A stretch of DNA of 64,000 nucleotides, taken from contig JAXRKN010000041.1 in NCBI GenBank assembly GCA_038502055.1, forward strand, positions 1,141,001 to 1,205,000, in the 5' to 3' direction. The position numbers were made by a program, and so were the translations under genes. The notes under the pieces are model-generated. The model was not told the DNA's origin, ran no database searches, and saw only the letters and a program-made list of their open reading frames with translations. This document shows positions 37,600 through 49,111 of this stretch, in pieces. Within the stretch, counting starts at the first letter, position 1. Every line of letters starts with the position of its first letter. Source of the DNA: Tanytarsus gracilentus. Taxonomy: Eukaryota; Arthropoda; Insecta; Diptera; Chironomidae.

Positions 37600-40500
37600 A
37601 GGAAAAGTAAAGTGTGCTCGTGAGAGAGAAAGAAAAATTGAGAGATAAGAGAAATAGAGATGTGAATAAATAATTTTAACCCGTTACAAAATAAAATGCC
37701 GATTTGAAATTTTATAAAAATTCCCCTTAATTTGAATTTTACTTAAATTTAATATGAATCAGAGAGTAAAATAATTTTATTTTTTGATGACTAAAAAATT
37801 TACTGTCAGCATCGAAGTGTTTTCAAAGCGAAAGAGAAAGAAAGTGAAACAAACTTAAATTGTTAAAGTTTATTTCGCTTCCGCCTCGTCGTTGTCGTCA
37901 CCCCTCCAAGTCTTCTTCTTTTTTTACAAATGAATTTTTCTCATTTTGTATGAAAAAAGAAAAGTCGAAAAAAGAAAGAAGAAAGGAATTTTTTAATGCG
38001 ACACAAAAAAATTTATTTTTCTTAAGCAGCTTCACAGAGCATGGAAAACTGCAGCAACGCGACAGATTTCAATCAGCTCAGCTATATAATTAAAAATGCA
38101 TTTCATGAAACATTGTTGACTTGATAAAAAAATGCTTAAATTTTTCTTCAGCACAAGCATCTAATGAATGGATGAGAATAAGGTCGAAAGAGCAAGTGAT
38201 GCAAGGGTGCAATGCAAAGTATTAAGGATGAGAATAAAATATGAAAATAAAAATTTCTTCTTCCTCCCTCCACTTATATTAAGATTCTACAATACATACC
38301 ATAAATCATTTATATGCACGATGGAGAGTAATAAAAGTTTATAATGATTCAATCACAGCAGTAACAACAAATAAGTTTTATCGAAATTCCAACTAGCAAG
38401 AAATAAAAACGGATTGAGCCTAATTAAGATGAGCTAGATTAGTTGAAGACAAAAGGGGGGAAAATGTCAAGAATTGGACACTTTTGATTGAATTCAAAAT
38501 AATTTTATGTAATAATTTTAAATGTTCCGTTAAATGTCCATCCCTTTAATTTTATCATATAGTTCATTGATCTCATAGAAATATAGAATCACCGTTAAAA
38601 GTCACAATGTTCAGAGGCTAAATTTACTAAAAGAAGATAGTAAGCGGAAGATACCGACAAAAGGCAGTTAAAAAGAACATTTTCACATCCAATTTTCATT
38701 TTAGCAATGACGATGTCTTTCAACAAACGACAATGGCGACCCCATTTTTGTGCCCTCTCGCTCACCACACTCATTATTAACAACGAGCGAAGAGAGAAAT
38801 TCTAAGACACACACTTAATTAAAGTAATGTTGCCGTATTATTTTAATTATCATTCTCTTGCTCCTTACTTCTAATTGTATCTACTGCATAACGACTTTTG
38901 GCGTGTGACCTCTTCGCCATTCTTTTACTACACCAAGAAAGCAAGTATTGCAGAGTTACTGCTGAATCTCGCTCTCAGCCTCAAATTGATTTATGGCACC
39001 ACTTTGTGCTATGTTAAGTTTATGAGTATGTGTGTGCATGTAGAAAGAAAATTGCTTGTACCAAAAATTTAGCCCGCTCAAGTACCTTTTATACTTTAAT
39101 TTTTGCTCAATTTCTGACGGTAATCTTGAGCATAATACAAAAAAATGTAAATTTTAAACCTTAAAACAAAAGTTACATTTTACCATCCCTTGCCTTCATA
39201 TCTTTTAAGACTTAACTGCATCAAATGAACGAGTAAGGATTGAAAAGCTCTTTCTCTCCCTACATTTCACTTTATATGAAAAATGTAGTTTATAAAAAGT
39301 AAACCATTTGAAGAAAATTGTTCAACTTTCTAAAGATACAATTTTTTTTTCCTTTCAGTATTCCCTTCTATACTTGCACTCATTGTTCGACCATTCGGCA
39401 TTCAAAACTCTTGAAGCACGCGGCGTTAACATTTCCACATACATCTAGAATAGAGTGGAGCTTACTGGATTTTCTCGTTTGTATATTTTTGGGTTCCTTC
39501 TACATAGAGTCAACTTTAAAAATTTCTCTCTTTCTCCTCTTTTTCGGGGAAAAATCGATTTTAATGTCCTAGTTCTTATGAAGAGAGGAACGAGTCAAGA
39601 AAAAGGGAAAAGGGGTATGAGGGGGAATGTAAAGTGTAAAAAAATTCCATCTGCAAAGCTTGGCTTTTGAGAAATAAAAAATGGCACGAATTTTCTTTAT
39701 AAAATTTTATCAAGGGATAAATACTAAAGATTTGAAAGTTAAAAGATATATGTTAAAAAATTTAATTTGGCATTCCGTGATGCCTTTCAATACATTTCTT
39801 AAATGTGCTTGTTTGTTAAAACACATCACAAGAAGATGACGAACAAACGAAAAAAGCAAGTGGTTGAGAGAGAGAGTGCGAGAGAATTGTGAAAAGTGCA
39901 TAAATGCAACATTACAGTTCATTATAAGTAGTGAGAAGAGAAACAATAGTTTAAAAGAGATTTTTTTTCTTTCACATGAACAATGTTACTAATAGAGCTC
40001 TCTATATGCAGCTGCATGAAGCTTTTTCTCGCCCACCCTCATAATGAATGCAAACATAAAAAGCACAAAAAATTGCGGAGAAAGTTTTCACCGCTTTTCA
40101 TAATGTTTGTATGCTGCGCTGCAATATGTGACAAAGTCGCTTTGTTTGCTCTCAATGTTTTTTTCCTGCGTGAGATATCAAACCGTTGGTGACGAAATTT
40201 AAATATAAGTATACTTTTTGCAATAATTGTTTATAGAAAATACGTTGGAGATTTAAATTTTATATGTATGAAGATTTTTGATTTTTAGCGGTAATTCTAG
40301 TGTATGTCCCTCTCAGGGTTTTTTCAGTGACAAACACTCGAGGTAAAATTATTGTGTTGTCGAGTGGGGTTTTAATAATTTTTGAAATTAAAATCATATG
40401 AAGTGTGAAGGCATGATGATATGAGAAGGAAAATGATTAAAAACTAGCAAAATAAGAGTTTTATTGCAAAAACGTTATAGTTATGAAATGAGTAGTTAAA

Positions 40501-43293
40501 GTAATTTTTTAAAATGCTTTTATTTCCGTGCCATTTTTTTTAATCTTTAAATCTCTTTCAAACTTCTATAAACGTAAGTTTCATTTTAAAAAATTTTAAA
40601 CTTTTTACTAATTGTTCTAAATGAGACGCTTTCAATTAATTCCATTTTGATTCCTCATCTTTCATTTTTCAAATCAAGATTTTGAAACGTTTACAGTCTT
40701 TTTGACGCTGTTTAATTTCCGTCCATGAACTGTATTCACACATGAGATAGCAGTGATGATGATGATATATTTTTTTTTGTCGCTATTGCAAAAAAAATCT
40801 TTTATATCAATCGCAATCGGAAATGAATGGAAGTACACTACATATATTTCAACTCAAAGAGAGCTTTCTGTGAAGATGCACAAAATATTAAATATGCAAA
40901 CTGAAAATGAAAGATTTTTGCTCCTTTTTTTAATTATAGAAAATGGAGGAAAATTCATTTTTATATTTTCTTACTTTGCTCATTAAATATCTCTCATGAT
41001 GCAGTGGGAATAAAAAGCCGAAAGGGAAAATTCGGTTATACTCAATCTATCAATGATGTAGCTAAAAAATAGTCGTTGATGGGTGTAAGGTTTGATTTTT
41101 AGAGTTTCATTTAGGGATTATTTTAGTAAATTAATATATTTAAATATTTTCTAAAATTTAAGTAAATTATAAACCTTAACAAAAATGACCACCCAGAGGA
41201 TATTTTTCTTTATCCGCTTATCTTTATAATTGTCAACATCGTTTTGCCATTAAGATTGCACTCACACTATCTTCTTTAATATACATCCAGCTAGAGATCA
41301 CTTTAAAACTAAAGCATGGCTTAGTGTACTAATTTTTATTCCTTCTCATCACCCACTCGCTCGTTTTTCCCTCTTGTAATGTCTATTAATCCCAAAAGAC
41401 AAAAGAACATGGATGTATGTGGAGTCGAAGTATATTGAAGATTGATCACAGTCTCTCGTATCTATCTCGTTAGTATACTTACACACATTCATGAGAATAA
41501 AGTGCAGATTTATTAATATGCGACTCACATCCTATCGATAAAAGATGGTCTATATCGATTTGTTTTCGTAAATACTCGGAATGTGAATCTGTGAATGAAG
41601 TGGTATTGTGTGCACAAATTTTTGAGATTAACAAAAATTTACTGCGAAAAGGAAGAATGAGAGAAATAGACAAATTGCATGAACTTTTTTCGCATCCATT
41701 TCATTAATAATAATTAAAGTTACTTTTGTGGTTAAATTAAATTTATGTTGCTAACATTGCAGATGAAATCGATAAAATGAAAATAAATTGTTCTGAATTA
41801 AGAAAATAATTTAATTGCCACAAAGGATGTAATTCTCGTCGATCACTTTTTAATTCCTTCAATTTTCTATCGTTTCAATTTTCACTAGCTCTTTTTTAAA
41901 TAGAAACTTAAATGATGCTGTAAAGAAAGTTGAGAATGGATGATTAATTTAACAAATTTGTTGAGTCAAAAATATTTTGTTAGCGAGTTTGCAAAATGAA
42001 GAAGAAGTAATTATGAAAAATTTGATAAGTTTTCGTCATCATCATCATCATCCCTTTTCTCATGCATTCATAATCAATTCATTTAACGAGTCTTTCAATT
42101 CTTATTTTAAGTCCTCATCCTTTCATCAGCATTATCATCATCAAACTGGTCGAGATAGATTGATTGAGCGTCTTCTTTAATGGATCGATAGCGATTACAT
42201 GATAAAGAAGGAAAAAACAGTTAGTTTATAGTTTTTATCGCTTTTATGCTGTTCTTGCATGTTTCACCATTCACTTGATCTGGAAAAACTACCCTTTAAT
42301 CCCATCCCAGTTCAGTGCAAATTTTCATCATCCATACCGCGAAAATGAGATCGATAAAAGTTGGATAAAAGAGGCAAAAAAGAGATTCATGAGAGGAATT
42401 ATGAAAAACAATAAATTTTGCCTCGCGCATAATTTTTTCCATTGTGATTCAAATTCGACTTCATTGTGTCGATAATTTTCGGTTGACTATGGAAAAATTA
42501 TTATTTTTCCTTTCATTTCGAGCGCCTTAAGTAAAAAATAAGATTATAATTGATTATTTGTGTAAATTCAGTTTTACATTGAAGTCACAATAAAAAATAC
42601 TCTTTTGTGAAAAGCTGGAAAGAATATAAAACATTTTGGCTTCTAATTTTTTATTTTGATTGATTTCTTTCGCTTTTTATCGGCGTTCACTTAATGCATA
42701 GGGAAATGGAAATAAGGATTTTCGCCCGTGATGTATGAGCGCTTTCTCATTTTATGTTTTTTTTATTATAGAAAATTTAAAAGTGAAAAATGTGTTTAAC
42801 TCAAAGAGAAAAAAAAATTGAATTAATGAAGGGAAATGTTGTAACTTTTTATTAAAAATATCAAATTTTAAAAAAATCAAAATATTGCGGGCCTTCACGG
42901 GCCTTAGTATTAATGAAAATAACTGATTTTAAAAAAATTATACAATTTTTTTTGATTTGCCAATCATCCTCTAAACTTAAAATTATCTTAGAGTTTAGTG
43001 AATTAGTGAGCCCTGGCAGGCCACCTACCTCTATGTTCCCAGTCCTTGGCAATAAATTTAACAACGTTTAAAGAGATCAATTTTTGGTCGAAAATATTTC
43101 TAATACCTTCAAATGACGCAATAGATAATCAATAAGACCCAAACTCAAGTTCATGGCAATTGTACGAATTAGACCTTAAAATCGAGTGAGAAAAAAGTCA
43201 CGTTTTATTTATTTTCGCAATAGAGTGTTCTAATTTTTCAAATTGTGCTAGTGACTCAAATAATCATCGTTATGCAGGCATACTGCCACTTAC
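37600..43293. other. Long non-coding stretch, no confident gene
   Basis: AT-rich DNA with no supportable exon. It contains the second copy of the dispersed repeat (40180-40318). Several open frames of 60-85 codons on both strands look random. ATG-started innexin-type exons were looked for on the minus strand and not found. Confidence 0.4.
40180..40318 (+). repeat. Dispersed repeat, copy 2 (pair with 1871-2024)
   Basis: It shares aaaccgttggtgacga at its left end, then atttaaatat, ttatagaaaatac, tgtatg, gatttttgatttttagcggtaa and tgtccctctcagg with 1871-2024. Copies differ by several substitutions and small indels. No coding potential. Confidence 0.6.
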
Positions 43294-43341
43294 CTCCTTC
43301 AAAAGCATCCCAAAGGAATTTCGGCGTATAGCATGCACAAG
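43294..43341 (-). CDS. Orphan innexin-like exon (candidate)
   Basis: A 48-base segment on the minus strand lies between a strong acceptor (tttttttgcag) and a strong donor (ggag|gtaagtgg). In the one open frame it encodes CACYTPKFLWDAFEG, with split codons at both ends. From memory of the family, insect innexin 1 (ogre) has a very similar string, ACYTPKFLW..FEGG, at the end of the first extracellular loop, directly after the YYQWVCF segment. Innexins are four-pass gap-junction proteins. I could not find the preceding or following innexin exons elsewhere in the window, so this is either a lone remnant, an exon of a gene with very large introns, or a coincidence. Confidence 0.4.
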
Positions 43342-44435
43342 CTGCAAAAAAAGGGAAAAAGAAAATTTCATTTTTATTGTGTGCATTGTGAATTTTAAAA
43401 CTTGCTGGCTTATCCTAACTGTGGCAGTTACTAAATCTTATTTTTTGCAGTCAATTGATGAATATACAATTAAAAAATTTTGTGAAGAACTCAATTGAAA
43501 TTAATTAACATTCTGTACATGTAGACTTTGAAAAAACTTATTTAAGAAAGGTCAATGCTTGTTGAAGCCAGTCAAATATGATAGTGTAGAATGATTTGCT
43601 GATGTGAATTGAAGATTGATTAGAAAGTTCCTGTGATAGAACATTAGATTATAGAATCTGAGAAATTATCAAAAATAATTTTATAAAGATAAATTTAAAA
43701 AGTATCTTTACAAATTTTTTATATCATCCTGTCTATCGTTAGTAACTTTTTCTTCTTCTTGGTTTATATTCATTATCAATAAAAGGAGGGAAAGAGAGTT
43801 GCTCTCGCAAGTCTTTTCATTATTCAAGCAAACTATAAAATATAAATTCTGCATGTTGCAAGAAAATTTCAAGAGAGATACGCCAAGAGATGTTTTTTGT
43901 GATTAAAAATGGAATTTTCAAATATCTTCAATTGTTTTATGTCCACGAAAAGACTTTTTTTATGTGAGAAATGCACAAAGAAATTTTTCCTCCGCTCTTG
44001 TTGTACGTGACTTGAAACATGCTGTATGAACGTCACATAAGTACTTTTCATTTTTCTCTATGTCTCGTTTTGTATTAAAATCGAATTCTTTCATCATCCT
44101 TCGCCTCATGGCTCTGATATCAGTTTTTAATCTCGAAATAAATATTTCTCATTGCAATTTTAAATTTTCCATTCTTTAGAGGGAAGAATTATTTTGGGTT
44201 ATTGTTATTGATGTGCATTTCGACATGTAGTCTGATGTCGAAAGAACTGCGCCCGTTGCTCACCAAAAAAGAAAATGGCAGTAATGCAAATTAAAAAAAT
44301 AATTTTCTGACCCTTTCACCTAACTAAGTTGAAATTTATTCCTTGCACGAGTGAAATCTTGGCGCATTATAATTTTTTTATTAAGGCGATTAAGTTTTTA
44401 ATAAAATACAGAATTTTGAGACATCCCAGTAATTT
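43342..44435. other. Non-coding stretch, no gene seen
   Basis: Lies between the orphan exon and the 3' end of the arrestin-domain gene. No coding exon recognised; the part nearest 44435 should be the arrestin gene's 3' UTR on the minus strand. Confidence 0.4.
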
Positions 44436-46442
44436 TTAAAACTTTTGTTTCTGTTGATCGGATGGAAATTGAGAAACATTAACAATTGGTTGTTGATATC
44501 CTTGAATTTGACTCGTTGGTTGTGTGTGTGGTGGTTGAATTCCATAATTTGCAAAATTAAAAACAGGATATTGAGGATTAAAAGGTTGCTGATCATTGAG
44601 TCCTTCATCATTGTCGGGATCAATTGATGTTAGTGCCGTTGCTTCTTGATAACTGGGTGGTGGCATATCGTATTCTTCGGGTGTGATTGGTTGTGGTGCT
44701 GAAGGAGAGAATTGATAAGAAGTTGATGGTGTCGGTTGCTGATGTGGAGCAGGTTGTTGGTAAGGAGTGGGTGTAAGTACGGTTGCTTGAGGCATTGGCA
44801 TCAAATTTGGATATAGTTGTGGACCTGTTTGGTTGAAAAATCCTTGATGAGAAAACAGTGGAACTGTCCCAATTGTAATAGGAATTCTGAGTGCAATATC
44901 GCGATGAAAAGCTCCAACTTTAGCAATGACATGAATTTCATAGAACTGCGATAATACTCGGCAAGTACCCACATTTGTTGGCGGTACCGGAGGGATTTGA
45001 ACCTGTATATTTAAAGCTGCTTTACTTTTAACAGGAACACCCGAGCCTTGTGACACAGTCAAATGCTCTTTTCTCTCTCTAGTCTTCTTTCTTGGGCTGT
45101 CACTATTGTATTGAACAAACTTCACTAGTTCAACTGCTACTTCAGTCACTTCCACGTTTGATTCATTGTTAACATTTATGCCTACCGCTACTTTTTGACC
45201 ACTCACATAGCCCGTCACTGGAGTTTCTGCCGACAAATGAACTCCTTTTGAGGAAAACCCAAAGAAAAATTGTTTGGTTTTCTCAACTTTAACAGGACTT
45301 TTCAATGATGCGCTTTCATAGTTTAAATCTAAATTTCTGATAACGGTGAAAGCGAAGCAATATTTATAATCAGTTTTCCATGGACGCTCCATTTCAACCT
45401 AAAATTTAAAAAATTATTTCATTGACCCAACGTAGAAGTAAAACGTGATTTGAAATATCTCACCTTGATTTGATAACGAATGTATCCGTATTTTGACTCT
45501 AAGCTATACATGAAGAAAAAATGTTTCAAAACCCACTCATGGCTGTTGCCGTGTAGCCCATTTGTATTGGAAATGTAATTATGTGGAAGCCTTTTCGGGA
45601 AGCACCATGGAAAATACTTTTTAAGGAAGCCGAAAGGAAGCATAAAGGAAATTACTTTTGGAGAAGCCAAGGGAAATATTTTTTTGTGGAAGTCATTTGT
45701 CACTATTTTCCACGGTGTTCTATTTTCCATTAGGTTTCAATTTTCCACTGTGTTCCGTTTTCAGATTCATGCAAATCGATTGCCGTCCAATCACGAGTTC
45801 AACGAGATACATGAAGACATATAAGAAAAATTTTGTATGAAAAATGAAACAAGAGCCTCAGTCTCTAGCTGGTGCGGACGGACGCACGACGGAAATACGA
45901 GCATATAAGCGTTACCACTCTTTGTGTGGGTTACGCTAAAAATATTTTATCTTCACAAAATGATTAGATAAAGTTTTTTATATGTACCTTGTCGGTAGCT
46001 GAGGTGGAAGAGCACAGGTAAAATTAAATTGATGGAGGCCAGCAGGAAAATTTATTTTTGGACCTTGAACAAATTTTTTTAATTGAATGATTTTTGAAAA
46101 ACTATTTGACTTAAACTTATTATAAATGCTCACTTTCATAATTTCCAATGAGATAGTTAAAAGAATTTATATAATCTTCCCTTCCAGAATAATAAATTGT
46201 TCTCCTATGTTTGCCCGATCCTTCACTTTCATTCCATTTGCACTAAAATATTTTTAACATTTAACAAAAAAGTTTTCATAGCTCGTAATAATTTTTACCA
46301 TCGCAAATCCTTCAATTCTCAAAGTAATGCCGCGAATTTCTCTTTTTTTATCATTGTCGAGATTGATTTTGCCAGATAAATTCTGGCCAGAGTAATAGAT
46401 TCCATTTGGGTTATTATCGTAGGAAATATTACAGGTAGGCAT
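44436..46442 (-). CDS. Arrestin domain-containing protein (alpha-arrestin)
   Basis: Five exons on the minus strand join in phase: 46442-46299, 46242-46134, 46063-45988, 45503-45464, 45398-44436, giving 443 residues. The start MPTCNISYDNNPNGIYYSGQ fits the N-terminal arrestin fold. The string FPAGLHQFNFTCALPPQLPT is the typical arrestin-N motif, followed by KYGYIRYQIKVEMERPWKTD. The arrestin-C domain runs to about residue 300 and ends RIPITIGTVP. A Pro/Gln-rich tail carries one PPxY motif (PPSY, residues 370-373), the usual docking site for NEDD4-type ubiquitin ligases. Alpha-arrestins act as cytosolic/endosomal adaptors for membrane-protein ubiquitination and trafficking. A 5' UTR exon portion reaches back to an acceptor at 46479. 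The frame continues further upstream, but MPTC is the family start. Intron 3 holds a repeat element (45516-45942). Confidence 0.93.
45516..45942 (+). mobile_element. Non-autonomous element in arrestin intron 3
   Basis: Same family as 59643-60432. Left edge aaaaatgtttcaaaacccac...gttgcc, middle words (gtgttc-ttttcca series, cgagttcaacgagatacatgaag, gtctctagctggt), right edge agcgttaccactctttgtgtgggttacgct. The right-edge reverse complement resembles the left edge (aacccac...), so the ends are degenerate inverted repeats. Its left end lies 13 bases from exon 4, immediately upstream of that exon's acceptor in the minus-strand gene, and supplies the T-rich tract there. Confidence 0.7.
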
Positions 46443-47073
46443 TTTTGAAACTGTTATAGCGTTAAAGCTCCGAATGTGACTGAAAATTAAAAGGGAAAAT
46501 AATTTTTGTTTTCTTTTATCACAAATAAATATTTGATAAGATAAAAATGTGGGTGATTCATAAAAAATCATGTCTCAAAGTGACGCAAAATTAGTGATTC
46601 ACAACAAAAACTGGAATTATAAAATAGATTTTAATTGAATTTAGGAGATAATTGAACAAAAGCCTTTATTTTTCGCCTTTAAAACGTTGAATTTTTGTTA
46701 TAGTTAGAAAACTTACAAACCTGCTTACAAATTTCGGCAAAGCTAAATTTATTAAAATGTTTTTTAGACAATAAAAATTAAAATAACTCAAAATGGAAAA
46801 GTTTTTTCAAAACTTCTAGAGAATCTTAAAAATTGCCAATATCCAGTTGAGCATAATAAAAACTAAGTACAGAAAATTTGGTCAGAAATTATTGCAAATC
46901 ATCAAAACAAAGTGCTTCAGTAAATGATTATTTACCGAAAAGCAACGTTTTCCGGCTTAGGATTGAATATTTTTCTGATACAAATTACGCAGCTTTCTAT
47001 AGCTATATGAAATTTTGTAATCTCTTATCTTTTTTGATCTATTAAATAACTTTTTTTCAGGTGCATTGTGTTT
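46443..47073. other. Gap between the arrestin and OTU genes
   Basis: Contains the arrestin gene's 5' UTR (to 46479), an intron or promoter beyond it, and the 3' UTR of the OTU gene. No additional coding exon was seen. Confidence 0.5.
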
Positions 47074-48164
47074 TTAAAATTCGCCAAATTGGTCATGCCC
47101 AGTCTCTTTTGCGTGCTCGGTTGCTTCCTTTTGACCTTTCAGCTTTCGGTCACATTGGATGCACCGTAATGTGAATTTATCTACATCAGTGTACTGTCGA
47201 CTACTTTTAGCTTCATTAGCGAGGTTCCGTGCCATTTCGAAAATGTGTGGCTCTTCGTCAACTGAGAAAAGAGTTTTTTGAGGTTCACCACTCAGCGATT
47301 CAAGATAGAGAGGATCATAATGAATGCCATCGTAGAGTAAAAAGCCTCTCATGGGATATTTTCGATCTTCACCGAAACGATTGATCATGGCATTCGTAAT
47401 ATCAACGACATCAAATTCGATACCATAATGAGCTGATAAAATTGACACTTCGATAGCTCCACCCCACGATGATTCTTGCATAATCCATGCTACGTAATCT
47501 GCATTTGGACGTCCCAAGATACCATCATTGTATTCTTCCTTTTCATTATGAACTGTTGAAGCAATAATTTCTCGCATATAGGAACCAACGCCTGTATCAA
47601 CTTTACCCGAGAGCAAGAATCCTATACTTGTAAATAGGCACGAGTTATCTGCCGCGACGACTTGTTTTAAAAGTATCCCATTAGAGACACCACCAGCCGC
47701 CGCTCCTTCTCCCGATTCGGCTAATTGGCGGGCTAAAATTTCATCCTCGGCCATTCTTTTTTCCTTTTCAATTGCATCTTTTTCCTCCTGTGTGAGTGCT
47801 CTTACATCGACAATGAGAGTTTCTAAAATAGAATGACTCATTTAAGAAAGAACCATAAAACATCCAGTTGATTTTACTGCATCTCACAACTCACCTCCGG
47901 ACTTGATTCCTCCTTCTTTTAAAGTTGACTCATCGCTTACTGTCAACACTTTGGGTGGAAATCCGAACCTAATTTCAATAGAATTGTGTGGAATTTCTGT
48001 AATTTCATGAATTCGTTCTTTGATTTTAGCAATGCTCGTCTCTTCATTTAAATCACTTAAAAGAATAATTTATATCAATATCTTGACCATCTTCATGTGC
48101 ACTCGACTCACTTGACAATATGCTGACCTCCATTTTTCGTCTTAATTTTGAGCGAGAAACCCAT
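47074..48164 (-). CDS. YOD1: OTU-domain deubiquitinase, YOD1/OTU1 type
   Basis: Three exons on the minus strand: 48164-48112, 48055-47895, 47822-47074, giving 320 residues. The real start is MGFSLKIKTKNG in exon 1; a later ATG at 47841 lies in the last intron. Residues 3-80 form the N-terminal ubiquitin-like (UBX-like) domain. The OTU cysteine protease core has the catalytic D-N-S-C at 130-133 and the catalytic His in HYDPL (239). A C-terminal C2H2 zinc finger (C292, C295, H308, H314) completes the OTU1/YOD1 arrangement. The family cleaves atypical ubiquitin chains and works with the p97/VCP ATPase in ER-associated degradation. Length is slightly below the roughly 350 residues of the human and fly proteins. 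It is head-to-head with RpS14, so both are probably driven by the shared upstream region. Confidence 0.95.
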
Positions 48165-48537
48165 AATTTAGAAAAAATAATTGTTTTGAAATCTGAGAGT
48201 ACAGTGAAAGTTCTACTTGCAAGCAACTTGATTTCCCCCTTCAAAGTTAGCCGATTTCTCCAAAATATCATCCTTTCCCAATCGAAGTTTTCGTGGTATG
48301 TACATCTTGCATTTTAAATTTATTTAATTTTAGAGGAGAAAAATTGCCTAAAATTAGTGAAATTTAAGTTACTTCCGTAGACATCACCGATTGTCATAGT
48401 AATAAATCAAAGTTCATATTAATAGACACGATTATAAGCAATTTTTCACAAAAATATAATTTTCTAACCAACGAGGTTAATCAAAAATTTCATCTCTTAT
48501 TTTTTTAGCTTTCGATAACTAAAAATCCAGCTGGAAG
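48165..48537. promoter_or_regulatory. Shared divergent promoter region, with RpS14 5' UTR intron
   Basis: Only 373 bases separate the divergent ATG codons of the OTU gene (-) and RpS14 (+). On the plus strand a pyrimidine run cctttccc (48272-48279) resembles a ribosomal-protein 5' TOP start. It is followed by a donor (tcgtg|gtatgt at 48296) and an acceptor (ttttttag ending 48508), suggesting a 5' UTR intron of about 213 bases before the coding exon. No TATA box is evident, as is usual for such genes. The exact transcription start is inference. Confidence 0.5.
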
Positions 48538-49053
48538 ATGGCTCCAAGAAAAAATAAAGTAGCAAAAGAAGAGGTGCAAGTGTCACTCGGACCGCAAGTG
48601 CGTGAAGGCGAAGTCGTTTTTGGCGTTGCACACATTTATGCCTCGTTCAACGATACATTCGTTCATGTTACGGATTTGTCTGGCAAGGAAACCATTTCAC
48701 GCGTTACTGGAGGTATGAAAGTCAAAGCAGATCGTGATGAAGCATCGCCCTACGCTGCTATGTTGGCTGCTCAGGTGAGTTTAAGTGAAAATTGCTATAA
48801 GTACCATACTAATTCTCTAATATCATCCCATCAGGATGTCGCTGAGAAGTGCAAGACTCTCGGAATCACTGCATTGCACATCAAATTGCGCGCTACTGGA
48901 GGAAACCGAACAAAAACTCCTGGACCTGGTGCACAATCAGCTTTGAGAGCTTTGGCTCGTTCCAACATGAAGATTGGACGCATTGAAGACGTAACTCCAA
49001 TTCCATCAGATTCCACACGCCGAAAGGGTGGTCGCCGTGGTCGTCGTTTGTAA
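48538..49053 (+). CDS. RpS14: 40S ribosomal protein S14 (uS11)
   Basis: Two exons, 48538-48774 and 48835-49053, encode 151 residues, the usual insect length. Recognisable parts are VFGVAHIYASFNDTFVHVTD, SPYAAMLAAQDVAEKCK, LRATGGNRTKTPGPGAQSAL and the basic end STRRKGGRRGRRL. It belongs to the small ribosomal subunit platform and binds 18S rRNA near the decoding region. The 60-base intron begins gtgagt, ends tcag, is a multiple of three and has no stop in frame, so a continuous 171-codon frame spans the gene. The 20 extra residues are intronic. AATAAA lies at 49106-49111, about 55 bases after the stop. Confidence 0.98.
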   Translation: MAPRKNKVAKEEVQVSLGPQVREGEVVFGVAHIYASFNDTFVHVTDLSGKETISRVTGGMKVKADRDEASPYAAMLAAQVSLSENCYKYHTNSLISSHQDVAEKCKTLGITALHIKLRATGGNRTKTPGPGAQSALRALARSNMKIGRIEDVTPIPSDSTRRKGGRRGRRL

Positions 49054-49105
49054 ATTCTCCTATGTATATTCACTTCTGATGTCCATCTGAAAAAACTTGC
49101 AGTGA

Positions 49106-49111
49106 AATAAA
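49106..49111 (+). terminator. Polyadenylation signal of RpS14
   Basis: Canonical AATAAA 52 bases after the RpS14 stop codon, in a short 3' UTR typical of ribosomal-protein genes. Confidence 0.7.

Noticed and set aside
46254..46571. Upstream extension of the arrestin start
   Set aside because: The frame runs on to 46571, but a splice acceptor at 46479 and the family start MPTC place the real start at 46442.
47823..47841. MSHSIL start for the OTU protein
   Set aside because: These codons lie in the intron before the last exon; two upstream exons encoding the UBX-like domain join in phase.
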